From Candidatus Curtissbacteria bacterium (GTDB lineage Bacteria; Patescibacteriota; Microgenomatia; Curtissbacterales; GWA2-41-24): a stretch of 10,223 nucleotides of DNA. Location: the NCBI GenBank assembly GCA_016195765.1, contig JACPYZ010000026.1:1-10223 (forward strand), written 5' to 3'. The position numbers and the translations under genes are program-made. This document shows positions 1 to 5,359 of the stretch, piece by piece (positions within the stretch are counted from its first letter, which is position 1; every line of letters starts with the position of its first letter). The notes beneath the pieces are model-generated. The model did not search any database, had not been told where the DNA came from, and saw only the letters and a program-made list of their open reading frames with translations.

Positions 1-354
1 TCTCATATCTGAAAAGTAAAGATTTTGGGGTACAAGTTTACTAAACCTGCTGAAAAAATCGGCCATATTGACCCGCGCACCAAGAATTTTAGCGGCATCC
101 TGTACCTTACCTTTGGTCACAACCACAAGCTCCTCCTGAGCTTTTAAGCTTTCTATTTTCGAGCCGCTTGATTCAACCCGCGCAATAAGCTTACTTTTTT
201 GAGAATTAAGAGAAGCATAATAAAAAAGCACACCGAGTGTGAGAAGGCCAGTAACAACAAGCGCACCGATCGAACCGACCAAAAGCTTACTGCGAGCATT
301 TTCAAAATTGGCAGCAGTCCGCTCTTCTTCTGGTAAAAGATTAATGTCTGGCAT
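1..354 (-). CDS. pilN: PilN-like type IV pilus inner-membrane platform protein (5' part only)
   Basis: This is the first 118 codons of a gene that continues past the left edge; there is no stop codon in the window. The protein starts MPDINLLPEEE, the N-terminal motif of PilN, which in other bacteria binds PilM on the cytoplasmic side. One membrane helix follows at about residues 26-46 (LVGSIGALVVTGLLTLGVLF), then a polar, probably coiled-coil stretch at about 50-80. The part near the edge (AARILGARV-like, then FFSRFSKLVPQNLYF) fits the start of the periplasmic PilN fold. PilN pairs with PilO and links PilM to the secretin or the cell envelope. The ATG lies 40 bp after the pilM stop, on the same strand, in the conserved pilM-pilN order. 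No Shine-Dalgarno site is evident. The assignment rests on the N-terminal motif, the topology and the gene order. Confidence 0.85.
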   Translation of the reverse strand, partial: MPDINLLPEEERTAANFENARSKLLVGSIGALVVTGLLTLGVLFYYASLNSQKSKLIARVESSGSKIESLKAQEELVVVTKGKVQDAAKILGARVNMADFFSRFSKLVPQNLYFSDMR

Positions 355-394
355 AATTTATCAACTTTTTTCTACCTAATCCATCATCCATAAT

Positions 395-1066
395 CTAAGT
401 TCTTAGTGCAAGTCCTGTGGCAACAGCGTAAAAACTGCCTTGACCCGCAAGCTCCGTAATTTTTCCAACCTTTTGAAATAACTGCCACGGATCTCCCAGA
501 GCAACCTCCAGACTTGTTCTTTCAACCAAAAATTCCGCAAGGCCGGGCATGTAAGCTCCACCCCCCGTGACAATGACGCGCGCCACTTGCGCTTCGGCAA
601 CGTGTGTGTGGACAAACTCGACAGCCTTGGTGATTTCCGACACAATAATATCCAGAATTGGTTTAAGAACAGCCGCCACCTTACCAGAAAGCTTATCCTC
701 TAAAATTCCGTATGTCTGTTTGTATTCTTCGGCTTGATTTTGCGGCAAGTTAAATTCTGCCATTATTGCGCGGGTCAGCGTTGTACCACCCGTTGCAATT
801 GAGCGAGTAAACAGAACATTTCCCAAAGAGGCCACAATCAGCTCTGTTGAAAGTGCTCCAAGTGAAACAACAATACTAATTGGGTCAGTTGGTGCAACCA
901 GAGCGCGTGCAAGCGATGCCGATTCAGTTTCCAAAGCAACTGGCCTTAAGCCAGCGTTTTTAACAACATTAATATATTTTTCAATGACCCTTTTGGGCGC
1001 GGCTGTTAACAAAACATCCATCTTGCCTGTAGGCCCGACACTCTTTTTGACAACTTTATATTGCAT
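395..1066 (-). CDS. pilM: PilM C-terminal fragment (as read without correcting the frameshift)
   Basis: The second frame of pilM has an in-frame ATG at 1066, just where PilM homology resumes (MQYKVVKKSVG). It gives 223 residues ending LALRT and stops at 395. It carries the LLTAAPKRVIEKY segment, the phosphate-2-like region, the RSIATGG segment and the GGGAYMPGL adenosine motif. The frame is open further upstream with a TTG at 1093, but those codons (GSRTIYSA) are out-of-frame readings of the other half. No Shine-Dalgarno site precedes the ATG, so independent translation would depend on the ribosome reinitiating or slipping. The ATG is more probably an ordinary internal methionine of an ancestral intact gene. 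Confidence 0.55.
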   Translation of the reverse strand: MQYKVVKKSVGPTGKMDVLLTAAPKRVIEKYINVVKNAGLRPVALETESASLARALVAPTDPISIVVSLGALSTELIVASLGNVLFTRSIATGGTTLTRAIMAEFNLPQNQAEEYKQTYGILEDKLSGKVAAVLKPILDIIVSEITKAVEFVHTHVAEAQVARVIVTGGGAYMPGLAEFLVERTSLEVALGDPWQLFQKVGKITELAGQGSFYAVATGLALRT

Positions 1067-1392
1067 AGCGGAATATATTGTTCTGCTTCCCAAGAAATAG
1101 CAGCCGCCAGTTCCTTGTCTGTTAAGTTTGGCAGCTGTATGAGCCTGCTTACCACTTGGGATTCTATTAAAGAAACAGCTGCGGATTCAGTTTCGATCCC
1201 AGCTTTTTCCACGCAAGATTTTATGGCGTCAGAAACCTTAGACAAATCAACAGGGGATTCAGATTGCATGCCGCCACCGGGTGTGAGAATATTTCCAGCG
1301 GCTTTAAGAATATGAGAATTGCCAGAAGCTGTAACTTCGACCACTTTAACAAATGAACGTCCGATATCTAGTCCAAAAAGTCGGGCAGACAT
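1006..1392 (-). CDS. pilM: PilM N-terminal fragment (as read without correcting the frameshift)
   Basis: Read literally, the ATG at 1392 gives 128 residues. Residues 1-109 are PilM-like (subdomain 1A and the start of 1C); the last 19 (CNIKLSKRVSG and on) are out-of-frame sequence and match nothing expected of PilM. The ATG sits one base after the stop of a 14-codon mini-ORF and about 12 bases downstream of a GGAG that could act as a ribosome binding site. Alone, this piece would lack half of the nucleotide-binding cleft and could not work as a PilM ATPase. Confidence 0.6.
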   Translation of the reverse strand: MSARLFGLDIGRSFVKVVEVTASGNSHILKAAGNILTPGGGMQSESPVDLSKVSDAIKSCVEKAGIETESAAVSLIESQVVSRLIQLPNLTDKELAAAISWEAEQYIPLCNIKLSKRVSGLQARWMFC

Positions 1393-1439
1393 ATCAAATT
1401 GTCACTCCACACAAAGCATTAAACAGGCGGGCAGACATA
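1382..1439 (-). repeat. 12-bp direct repeat at the pilM start
   Basis: TATGTCTGCCCG occurs at 1382-1393, spanning the pilM start, and again at 1428-1439, with the second copy 46 bp upstream in the transcription direction. After the exact 12 bases the copies still agree at five of the next seven positions. Both contain an ATG followed by the same six codon meanings (MSARLF), which suggests a local duplication of the gene start. Confidence 0.85.
1394..1438 (-). CDS. 14-codon mini-ORF repeating the PilM N-terminus (possible leader peptide)
   Basis: An ATG at 1438 opens a 14-codon frame, MSARLFNALCGVTI, whose TGA ends one base before the pilM ATG. Its first six residues are the same as those of PilM (MSARLF), and the two copies differ only at the third positions of the Arg and Leu codons. 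The mini-ORF lies in the 71-bp gap between the small membrane protein gene and pilM. The close stop-start spacing would allow translational coupling to pilM. It has no evident Shine-Dalgarno site. It may be only the scar of a local duplication of the pilM start; whether it is translated is not shown by the sequence. Confidence 0.35.
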   Translation of the reverse strand: MSARLFNALCGVTI

Positions 1440-1463
1440 ATAATACTGTATCACAAAAAATGC

Positions 1464-1748
1464 TTATCTGGCAGAACTTGTACCAGCTTTGGGAGAGGCC
1501 GAAGATGTGCTCTGGGCAGGCGTGGGTGAAGGTGCAATGGTAGGAACAGGAGATTTAGAAACGGTTCTTTCAATATTTTGGGTATCGACGCTTCTTTTAG
1601 AATCGACAATTTTCGGCTCCTGCTTACCAGTTTTGGAAAGCACCAGTAATAATATTGCAGGCACGACTACAGCAGAAATACCTACAAGCGACAAAATCAT
1701 TCTTGTCCTTTTGTTCATGTTCTCTATATTTTCAACCATTTTGTTCAT
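1464..1748 (-). CDS. Small single-pass membrane protein with Pro/Ser/Thr-rich tail, unknown function
   Basis: I do not recognise this 94-residue protein. It has a polar, basic N-terminus (MNKMVENIENMNKRTRM), one hydrophobic helix at about residues 18-37 (ILSLVGISAVVVPAILLLVL), a charged segment and a low-complexity tail rich in Pro, Ser, Thr and Ala (VPTIAPSPTPAQSTSSASP). This suggests a cytoplasmic N-terminus and an extended tail outside the membrane. The tail could be a spacer or an O-glycosylation target, which is inference. The ATG lies 4 bp after the stop of the PilX/GspK-like gene, so the two are probably translationally coupled. A second possible start is the ATG at 1718 (MNKRTRM), which keeps the whole helix. 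Its place between the minor pilins and pilM suggests a T4P-associated role, but there is no prepilin cleavage motif. Confidence 0.65.
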   Translation of the reverse strand: MNKMVENIENMNKRTRMILSLVGISAVVVPAILLLVLSKTGKQEPKIVDSKRSVDTQNIERTVSKSPVPTIAPSPTPAQSTSSASPKAGTSSAR

Positions 1749-1752
1749 AATT

Positions 1753-2574
1753 CTATTTGACTATACTCCCACTGCTAAAAAGAACATAGTCAAAAGCAGC
1801 GGGTAGCTGCGGCAAGGCTGTTCTTGTAACTTGTACTTTTCTTGTAATACCGGCAGCGGTTTTTGCAGTAGAAGAAATATCATAAGTTTGCACAGGTATT
1901 GTTCCAGCACCTTGAACAGCCACACTAACCGTCGCACTTGTCCAAAAAGGTCTAATTCTAAGTAAGATTGCGCTTGGTGGCACAGTAACCACGGCACAAG
2001 TTGCAAAACCAGCATCTGGTGAACACGAACCCTTACTATCTGGAGTGCCGGATTCGGCGCCCACAGGGGCCGCATCACCGGTAAAAAGCTTACGCGATTG
2101 CCCGTACACACCACCACTTAAAGTGTACTGAGTCACAACCAGTGTTGCTTGTGAACCAGAAACACCAGCCTTACCCCAACTAATCTTAATTTGTATATCC
2201 GAACCCCTTACCGCACCACCAGGGTGGGTGGGGTCAAGATCGATTTGTCCCACGTTTCCAAGATCAATTGTCGATTGATAAGCACTGTTTGATTTCACAA
2301 CGATGTTTGCCTGTAAACCTCCACCAACATCAACTGTGTAGGGGGCCGAACCACCATGAGAAGCAACGTCAGCAGCCACAAAAGACAGTCGCGATAGAAT
2401 ATCTTCCACGCCTCCTTCTGCTGTTGTAAAAGCCCTTTGAGACTGTTCGGTTTGTGCGGAACTACGAAGATTTGTGATGTTACGGGCAGCAACCGAAAGA
2501 CCGACTGCCAAAGCGACCACCACAATTAGAAGCACTAAAATTAAAATCTGACCCGAAGATGTGGCAGCTTTCAT
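1753..2574 (-). CDS. PilX/GspK-like minor prepilin
   Basis: The 273-residue protein has a short leader, a candidate prepilin peptidase site at SSG^Q (residues 8/9), then a hydrophobic helix to about residue 30 and a polar amphipathic stretch. AFTTAEGGVEDIL at about 48-60 matches the AExGxE segment typical of PilX. The position expected to hold Glu5 is Leu, as in GspK, whose lack of Glu5 fits a place at the fibre tip. The rest is a Ser/Thr/Gly-rich, beta-type extracellular domain with two cysteines close together (GSCSPDAGFATC) that could form a disulphide. The ATG at 2574 is preceded by GGAAGT with six bases between, a fair ribosome binding site. It is fourth in the FimT-PilV-PilW-PilX series, and that order supports the call more than sequence identity can here. 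No metal-binding site was recognised. Confidence 0.72.
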   Translation of the reverse strand: MKAATSSGQILILVLLIVVVALAVGLSVAARNITNLRSSAQTEQSQRAFTTAEGGVEDILSRLSFVAADVASHGGSAPYTVDVGGGLQANIVVKSNSAYQSTIDLGNVGQIDLDPTHPGGAVRGSDIQIKISWGKAGVSGSQATLVVTQYTLSGGVYGQSRKLFTGDAAPVGAESGTPDSKGSCSPDAGFATCAVVTVPPSAILLRIRPFWTSATVSVAVQGAGTIPVQTYDISSTAKTAAGITRKVQVTRTALPQLPAAFDYVLFSSGSIVK

Positions 2575-2617
2575 TACACTACTTCCAGTTTATGGACGCA
2601 ACACGCTTATTGTCAAC

Positions 2618-3211
2618 TTATTGCGACTGGCGAAGTGAAATTGTTGTCTGAAAGTAAGCAGACCCTTTTAAATCTGGTCGTAGAGTATCAGCACTTATCC
2701 CATTTGTTAGCGTAAAGCTGACAGCAACAACAGCCGGGGAAAGACCACCCGCAGAAGCTGGGGGCACCGTCAAGCTGCAAGTTTCCACATTGATTCCAGA
2801 AATAAGATCAGTGTTATTAGTAAGTGACGTATACGTTCCCGCTCCAGGCGCATCTGAAGGGTCAGTGGAAGTTCCTATGTAACCATTTAGCGTCGGTCTG
2901 ACCGGTGCAAAACACCTAATATGCAAAGTTCCAGTGGGACTACTTAGCATCAAGTTGCTGTCTGCTGCCACTATTTTGGCACTAGCTGCGCCCCTTATCT
3001 GCCTCTCCAACTGATCCATAATTACTTGACCATTTTGCTTGAGCTCTCCGGTCACCGCCGCTTGATTAGCACCCTTAAGTGAAGATGTTAAAAAAATCAA
3101 AGTGGAAGCAACTGTTGCCGACAACAATCCCAAAACAACTAAAAGCTCAACAAGAGTGAAACCCTTCTTGACACTTGATGCTTGACACTTGATACACAAA
3201 AAAGAGGGCAT
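2618..3211 (-). CDS. PilW/GspJ-like minor prepilin
   Basis: This is a type IV prepilin-like protein of 197 residues from the ATG at 3211. It has a leader ending KKG^FTLVELLVV, with cleavage after Gly17, Phe at +1 and Glu at +5. A hydrophobic helix runs to about residue 37, then an amphipathic stretch (NGQVIMDQLERQIRGAASAKIV) like that of PilW/GspJ, and a beta-rich domain. The frame stays open upstream to a TTG at 3271, overlapping the previous gene, with ATGs at 3223 and 3220 too. I prefer 3211 because it begins ATGCCCT, like the FimT-like gene, and gives a leader of similar length; this is uncertain. The leader codons include a 28-bp array of four heptamers. Third of four minor prepilins, it probably acts in a tip complex that starts pilus assembly. 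Confidence 0.75.
   Translation of the reverse strand: MPSFLCIKCQASSVKKGFTLVELLVVLGLLSATVASTLIFLTSSLKGANQAAVTGELKQNGQVIMDQLERQIRGAASAKIVAADSNLMLSSPTGTLHIRCFAPVRPTLNGYIGTSTDPSDAPGAGTYTSLTNNTDLISGINVETCSLTVPPASAGGLSPAVVAVSFTLTNGISADTLRPDLKGSAYFQTTISLRQSQ
3167..3194 (-). repeat. Four-unit heptamer array in the PilW/GspJ-like leader
   Basis: Four consecutive 7-bp units, consensus TGTCAAG on the coding strand (TATCAAG, TGTCAAG, CATCAAG, TGTCAAG). The units alternate, so the array is also two copies of a 14-bp unit that differ at one base. It encodes most of the leader between the start codon and the KKG^F cleavage site and begins 17 bases after the A of the preferred ATG. Because 7 is not a multiple of 3, gain or loss of one unit would shift the frame. 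Confidence 0.75.
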
Positions 3212-3261
3212 TACTCTCATCATACAAACGCTAAGCGGCAAATGGCAAATCAAATATAAGT

Positions 3262-3765
3262 TTATGGACAAGAAGAAGGTTGACTAGTACAGACGTTAGA
3301 CAAAAAAGTAATATTGGTAACGGTCATCGGCGTTGAACCTTCTGTCCAAGTGACCGTCACCGTCACCTTTTTCTGGTTAGCATTGGTTCCATTGGCAATT
3401 GCGATATTTCTGGCAAAAGTAGTATCCCCACTCACGCTTGGCGCAATTGATTGAGCACAGGGCGCCCCAGACGAAACAAGCGTCCAGGTCGAAGGATTAT
3501 TCACATCCGGTGTATTTACTTGCAGACAGGCACTATTGGTCAAAGAGACAAAACCCAACCGATCGCGAACAATCCTTACCTGCTCGATGCCTTGCTGCGC
3601 TAGCTTAGTTGCTTGCGTGTTATTTTTAGCACTTCTGGAAAGTTTTTGGGTATAAAGCGTAGTCGAAATCAAAGCAACCGCCAAAAGCGTCGCCACCGCA
3701 AGGCCAACAACGACTTCGATCATCGATTGTCCTCTTTTTGCAGAAATTGGCTTATTCTTATTCAT
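3262..3765 (-). CDS. PilV/GspI-like minor prepilin
   Basis: The 167-residue product starts MNKNKPISAKRG^QSMIEVVVGLAVATLL: a class III signal with Gly12 before the cut, Gln at +1 and Glu at +5. Its helix continues into TQKLSRSAKNNTQATKLAQQGIEQVRIVRDR, where AxxLAQQGxExVRxxRD is typical of PilV/GspI. The C-terminal half is small and beta-rich with four cysteines (two in the middle, two near the end, CTSQPSSCP). PilV/GspI is a core subunit of the minor-pilin complex. The ATG overlaps the stop of the FimT-like gene by 8 bp (AATGAATAA at the junction), so translation is probably coupled. The stop at 3262 is followed by the PilW/GspJ-like gene. Confidence 0.8.
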   Translation of the reverse strand: MNKNKPISAKRGQSMIEVVVGLAVATLLAVALISTTLYTQKLSRSAKNNTQATKLAQQGIEQVRIVRDRLGFVSLTNSACLQVNTPDVNNPSTWTLVSSGAPCAQSIAPSVSGDTTFARNIAIANGTNANQKKVTVTVTWTEGSTPMTVTNITFLSNVCTSQPSSCP

Positions 3766-4423
3766 TGGTCGTCAGTCTGACTTCGTTAACTTCACCATTT
3801 GCCTGTACAACTACTTTATATGTACCAACCGTAGCACAAACTGCCGTACCGTTTGTAAGGTATATACCAATAGGCGGTGTTTCCTGCGTCGCTTTCAAAA
3901 CGCCGTTAAGTAAGAAAGGGGGAGTAGGCAAGCTTGCTTGAAAAAAGTAGACATTAGTTGTAGAAGAAACTGGTCGGAAAAGAATATTCATGTCGTTTTT
4001 CTGTATGTTATTTGCAACAATTCTGCATATTGTCACCCCTCGAGGCAACGATATCGCTGCGTTATTTAAAAGATTGCTAGTTTCATTCCCACCACCCAAA
4101 CAATCGCTAAATAGAGAATAACCACTAGCCGCTCCAGTTGACACGTTCAAATACCACCCGATAAGAGCAGATTGTGAATCAATACAACCCGCTAAACTTT
4201 TGTCTCCAGTGAGCGCCTTATTTTGCATGTATCTGATATCCGATTTAAGCTGAAGGGCTGCATTTTTAAATTTTTGATTACGTTCAAAAGAGAGGTAAGA
4301 CGCAGTGACCAAAGAAACGGTAATGCCAAAAATCGAAATCACAATCAAGAGCTCAATTAGAGAATAACCCTTGGAACCAATTGAAAATCGAAAATTAGAA
4401 ATTGAAAATTTCTTAAAGGGCAT
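3758..4423 (-). CDS. FimT/GspH-like minor prepilin
   Basis: The 221-residue protein carries a prepilin leader ending SKG^YSLIELLIVISIFG (Gly19 before the cut, Tyr at +1, Glu24 at +5). After the helix, FERNQKFKNAALQLKSDIRYMQNKALTG matches the region of GspH/FimT in which the helix leads into the domain (LxxxLRYxRxxA in the family). The rest is a beta-rich globular part ending VVVQANGEVNEVRLTTNE. FimT/GspH sits beneath the tip of minor-pilin complexes and in some species binds DNA during uptake; neither is shown here. The ATG at 4423 is 71 bp after the pilD stop, with a weak GAAG upstream. The long leader contains the second heptamer array of the window (4380-4407). Confidence 0.78.
   Translation of the reverse strand: MPFKKFSISNFRFSIGSKGYSLIELLIVISIFGITVSLVTASYLSFERNQKFKNAALQLKSDIRYMQNKALTGDKSLAGCIDSQSALIGWYLNVSTGAASGYSLFSDCLGGGNETSNLLNNAAISLPRGVTICRIVANNIQKNDMNILFRPVSSTTNVYFFQASLPTPPFLLNGVLKATQETPPIGIYLTNGTAVCATVGTYKVVVQANGEVNEVRLTTNE
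4380..4407 (-). repeat. Four-unit heptamer array in the FimT/GspH-like leader
   Basis: Four consecutive, degenerate 7-bp units with consensus TTTCAAT on the coding strand (TTTCAAT, TTCTAAT, TTTCGAT, TTTCAAT). It encodes the KFSISNFRFSI part of the leader, beginning 16 bases after the A of the ATG and ending 12 bases before the codon for Tyr+1. The consensus shares five of seven bases with that of the array in the PilW/GspJ-like gene. Confidence 0.65.
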
Positions 4424-4494
4424 TACTTCAACTATAAACCTTACGGTGCCTAAAAGTCATCGGTTTATTCAAAGTCGTGCCAGCACCGAATATC

Positions 4495-5265
4495 TCACCG
4501 AAATAAAGATACATACCAGGAAACAACTGGTTTATACCAGTAGAGGGCGATATAAAAACCAAAAACCAAAAAAGGGCCAAATGGTATGGTTTGCTTGAAT
4601 CTTTTGCGTCCAAAAATCAAAAGTAAAATGGCAATCACAGAACCCGCCACAAAAGCCACAAAAACCGAAAGAACCATTTTGGGAAAGCCCAGAACCATGC
4701 CGATTAAAAACGCCAGAACAATATCGCCAGAGCCCATACCACGGCCGCGGGTCAGAACTACAATGCTCCCAAAAAATGTCGCGGCAACAAAGGCGGCCGC
4801 TACATGATCAATAAAAACACCAGAAGGCAGGGTAAAAAAATCATAAAACAAAGCCAAAAGTGATGCCCCAAAAACAAAAGTTGTGGGAATAAGTGAATAT
4901 TTAAAATCTACAACGGAAACAATCACCATGACGCAGGTGATAACGAGCAAAAAAGCGAGAGTTGTCAGGCCAATATTTTCCCCAACCACTTGCAAGTAAA
5001 AAGTTGCGGCAAACAAAAGCCCGGTCAAACTTTCAACAGCCGGGTATTGCCACGACAGTTTGCGCCGACAATATCTGCACTTGCCACGCAATATCAAAAA
5101 GCTCAAAACAGGCACTAAATCCCAAGGGGAAAGTACTTTTCGACAATAGTCACATTGAGATCGTCCCAGAATGCTTTGCCCAACTATTAACCTGTCAACA
5201 ACGACATTCAAAAAGCTGCCAAAAATAGACCCCAGTACAAAAAATAAGATGACCAAAAAAACCAT
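4495..5265 (-). CDS. pilD: Type IV prepilin peptidase / N-methyltransferase
   Basis: PilD cuts the prepilin leaders and methylates the new N-terminus, in the inner membrane. From the ATG at 5265 it has 256 residues. The N-terminal methylase part begins with a membrane helix and GSFLNVVVDRL, then two zinc-binding CxxC pairs (CDYC, CRYC) about 25 residues apart. The peptidase part has both catalytic aspartates: VVDFKYSLIP, and GMGSGD, the GxGD motif of aspartyl proteases. IPFGPFLVFG is the usual C-terminal motif. About eight membrane helices are predicted by eye. The frame is open to a GTG at 5334, adding 23 residues; that start has an AGGTGA sequence overlapping it but no suitably spaced Shine-Dalgarno. 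I prefer the ATG because it begins directly at the first helix, as the family does. It is the first gene of the operon and divergent from the YfhO-like gene. Confidence 0.93.
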   Translation of the reverse strand: MVFLVILFFVLGSIFGSFLNVVVDRLIVGQSILGRSQCDYCRKVLSPWDLVPVLSFLILRGKCRYCRRKLSWQYPAVESLTGLLFAATFYLQVVGENIGLTTLAFLLVITCVMVIVSVVDFKYSLIPTTFVFGASLLALFYDFFTLPSGVFIDHVAAAFVAATFFGSIVVLTRGRGMGSGDIVLAFLIGMVLGFPKMVLSVFVAFVAGSVIAILLLIFGRKRFKQTIPFGPFLVFGFYIALYWYKPVVSWYVSLFR

Positions 5266-5359
5266 CAATCTAGAATAATCAATCCACCTGACAAAACACA
5301 AGCCATCTTCAAAAACAGTTTGACTTGCTTTCACCTAGCAATTGTTTGTAAAAGTAACT

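Larger units (their letters stand above)
395..1392 (-). pseudogene. pilM: pilM, actin-like type IV pilus assembly ATPase, interrupted by a frameshift
   Basis: PilM is a cytoplasmic FtsA/actin-like ATPase that binds the PilN N-terminus and links the pilus platform to its motors. Here it lies in two overlapping frames. The first frame runs from the ATG at 1392 and holds the phosphate-1 motif (FGLDIGRSFVKVVE, residues 7-20) and the conserved WEAEQYIPL at 101-109. It then leaves frame near 1066-1068 and stops at 1006. The second frame picks up with MQYKVVKKSVG and GKMDVLLTAAPKRVIEKY, followed by the phosphate-2-like region (VVSLGALSTEL), RSIATGG and the adenosine motif GGGAYMPGL. Joined at the break it gives about 332 residues, slightly short of the usual 340-360. 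Family knowledge suggests about five or six residues are missing at the joint, so a loss of 1, 16 or 19 bp would explain it. It may be a true lesion, a two-polypeptide protein or an assembly error. The phosphate-2 motif has Ser where actin-family proteins usually have Asp. Confidence 0.85.

Noticed and set aside
2589..2616. TTGACA, 16-base gap, CATAAA on the minus strand before the PilX/GspK-like gene
   Set aside because: The predicted transcript would start about eight bases before the ATG and remove the ribosome binding site at 2581-2586; the genes look like one operon. Probably chance.
3212..3271. Extended start of the PilW/GspJ-like gene (TTG at 3271)
   Set aside because: It would overlap the previous gene, lacks a ribosome binding site and gives an implausibly long leader; an internal ATG is a better start.
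4554..4567. Two AAAAACC heptamers in tandem near the end of pilD
   Set aside because: Only two units, encoding the conserved FGPFLVFGF region, so protein constraint explains it; not a third array.
5320..5351. TTGACT with a poor -10 (TTGTAA) on the plus strand before the YfhO-like gene
   Set aside because: Spacing (20 bases) and the -10 match are poor; a promoter must exist in the divergent region 5266-5359, but this one cannot be supported.
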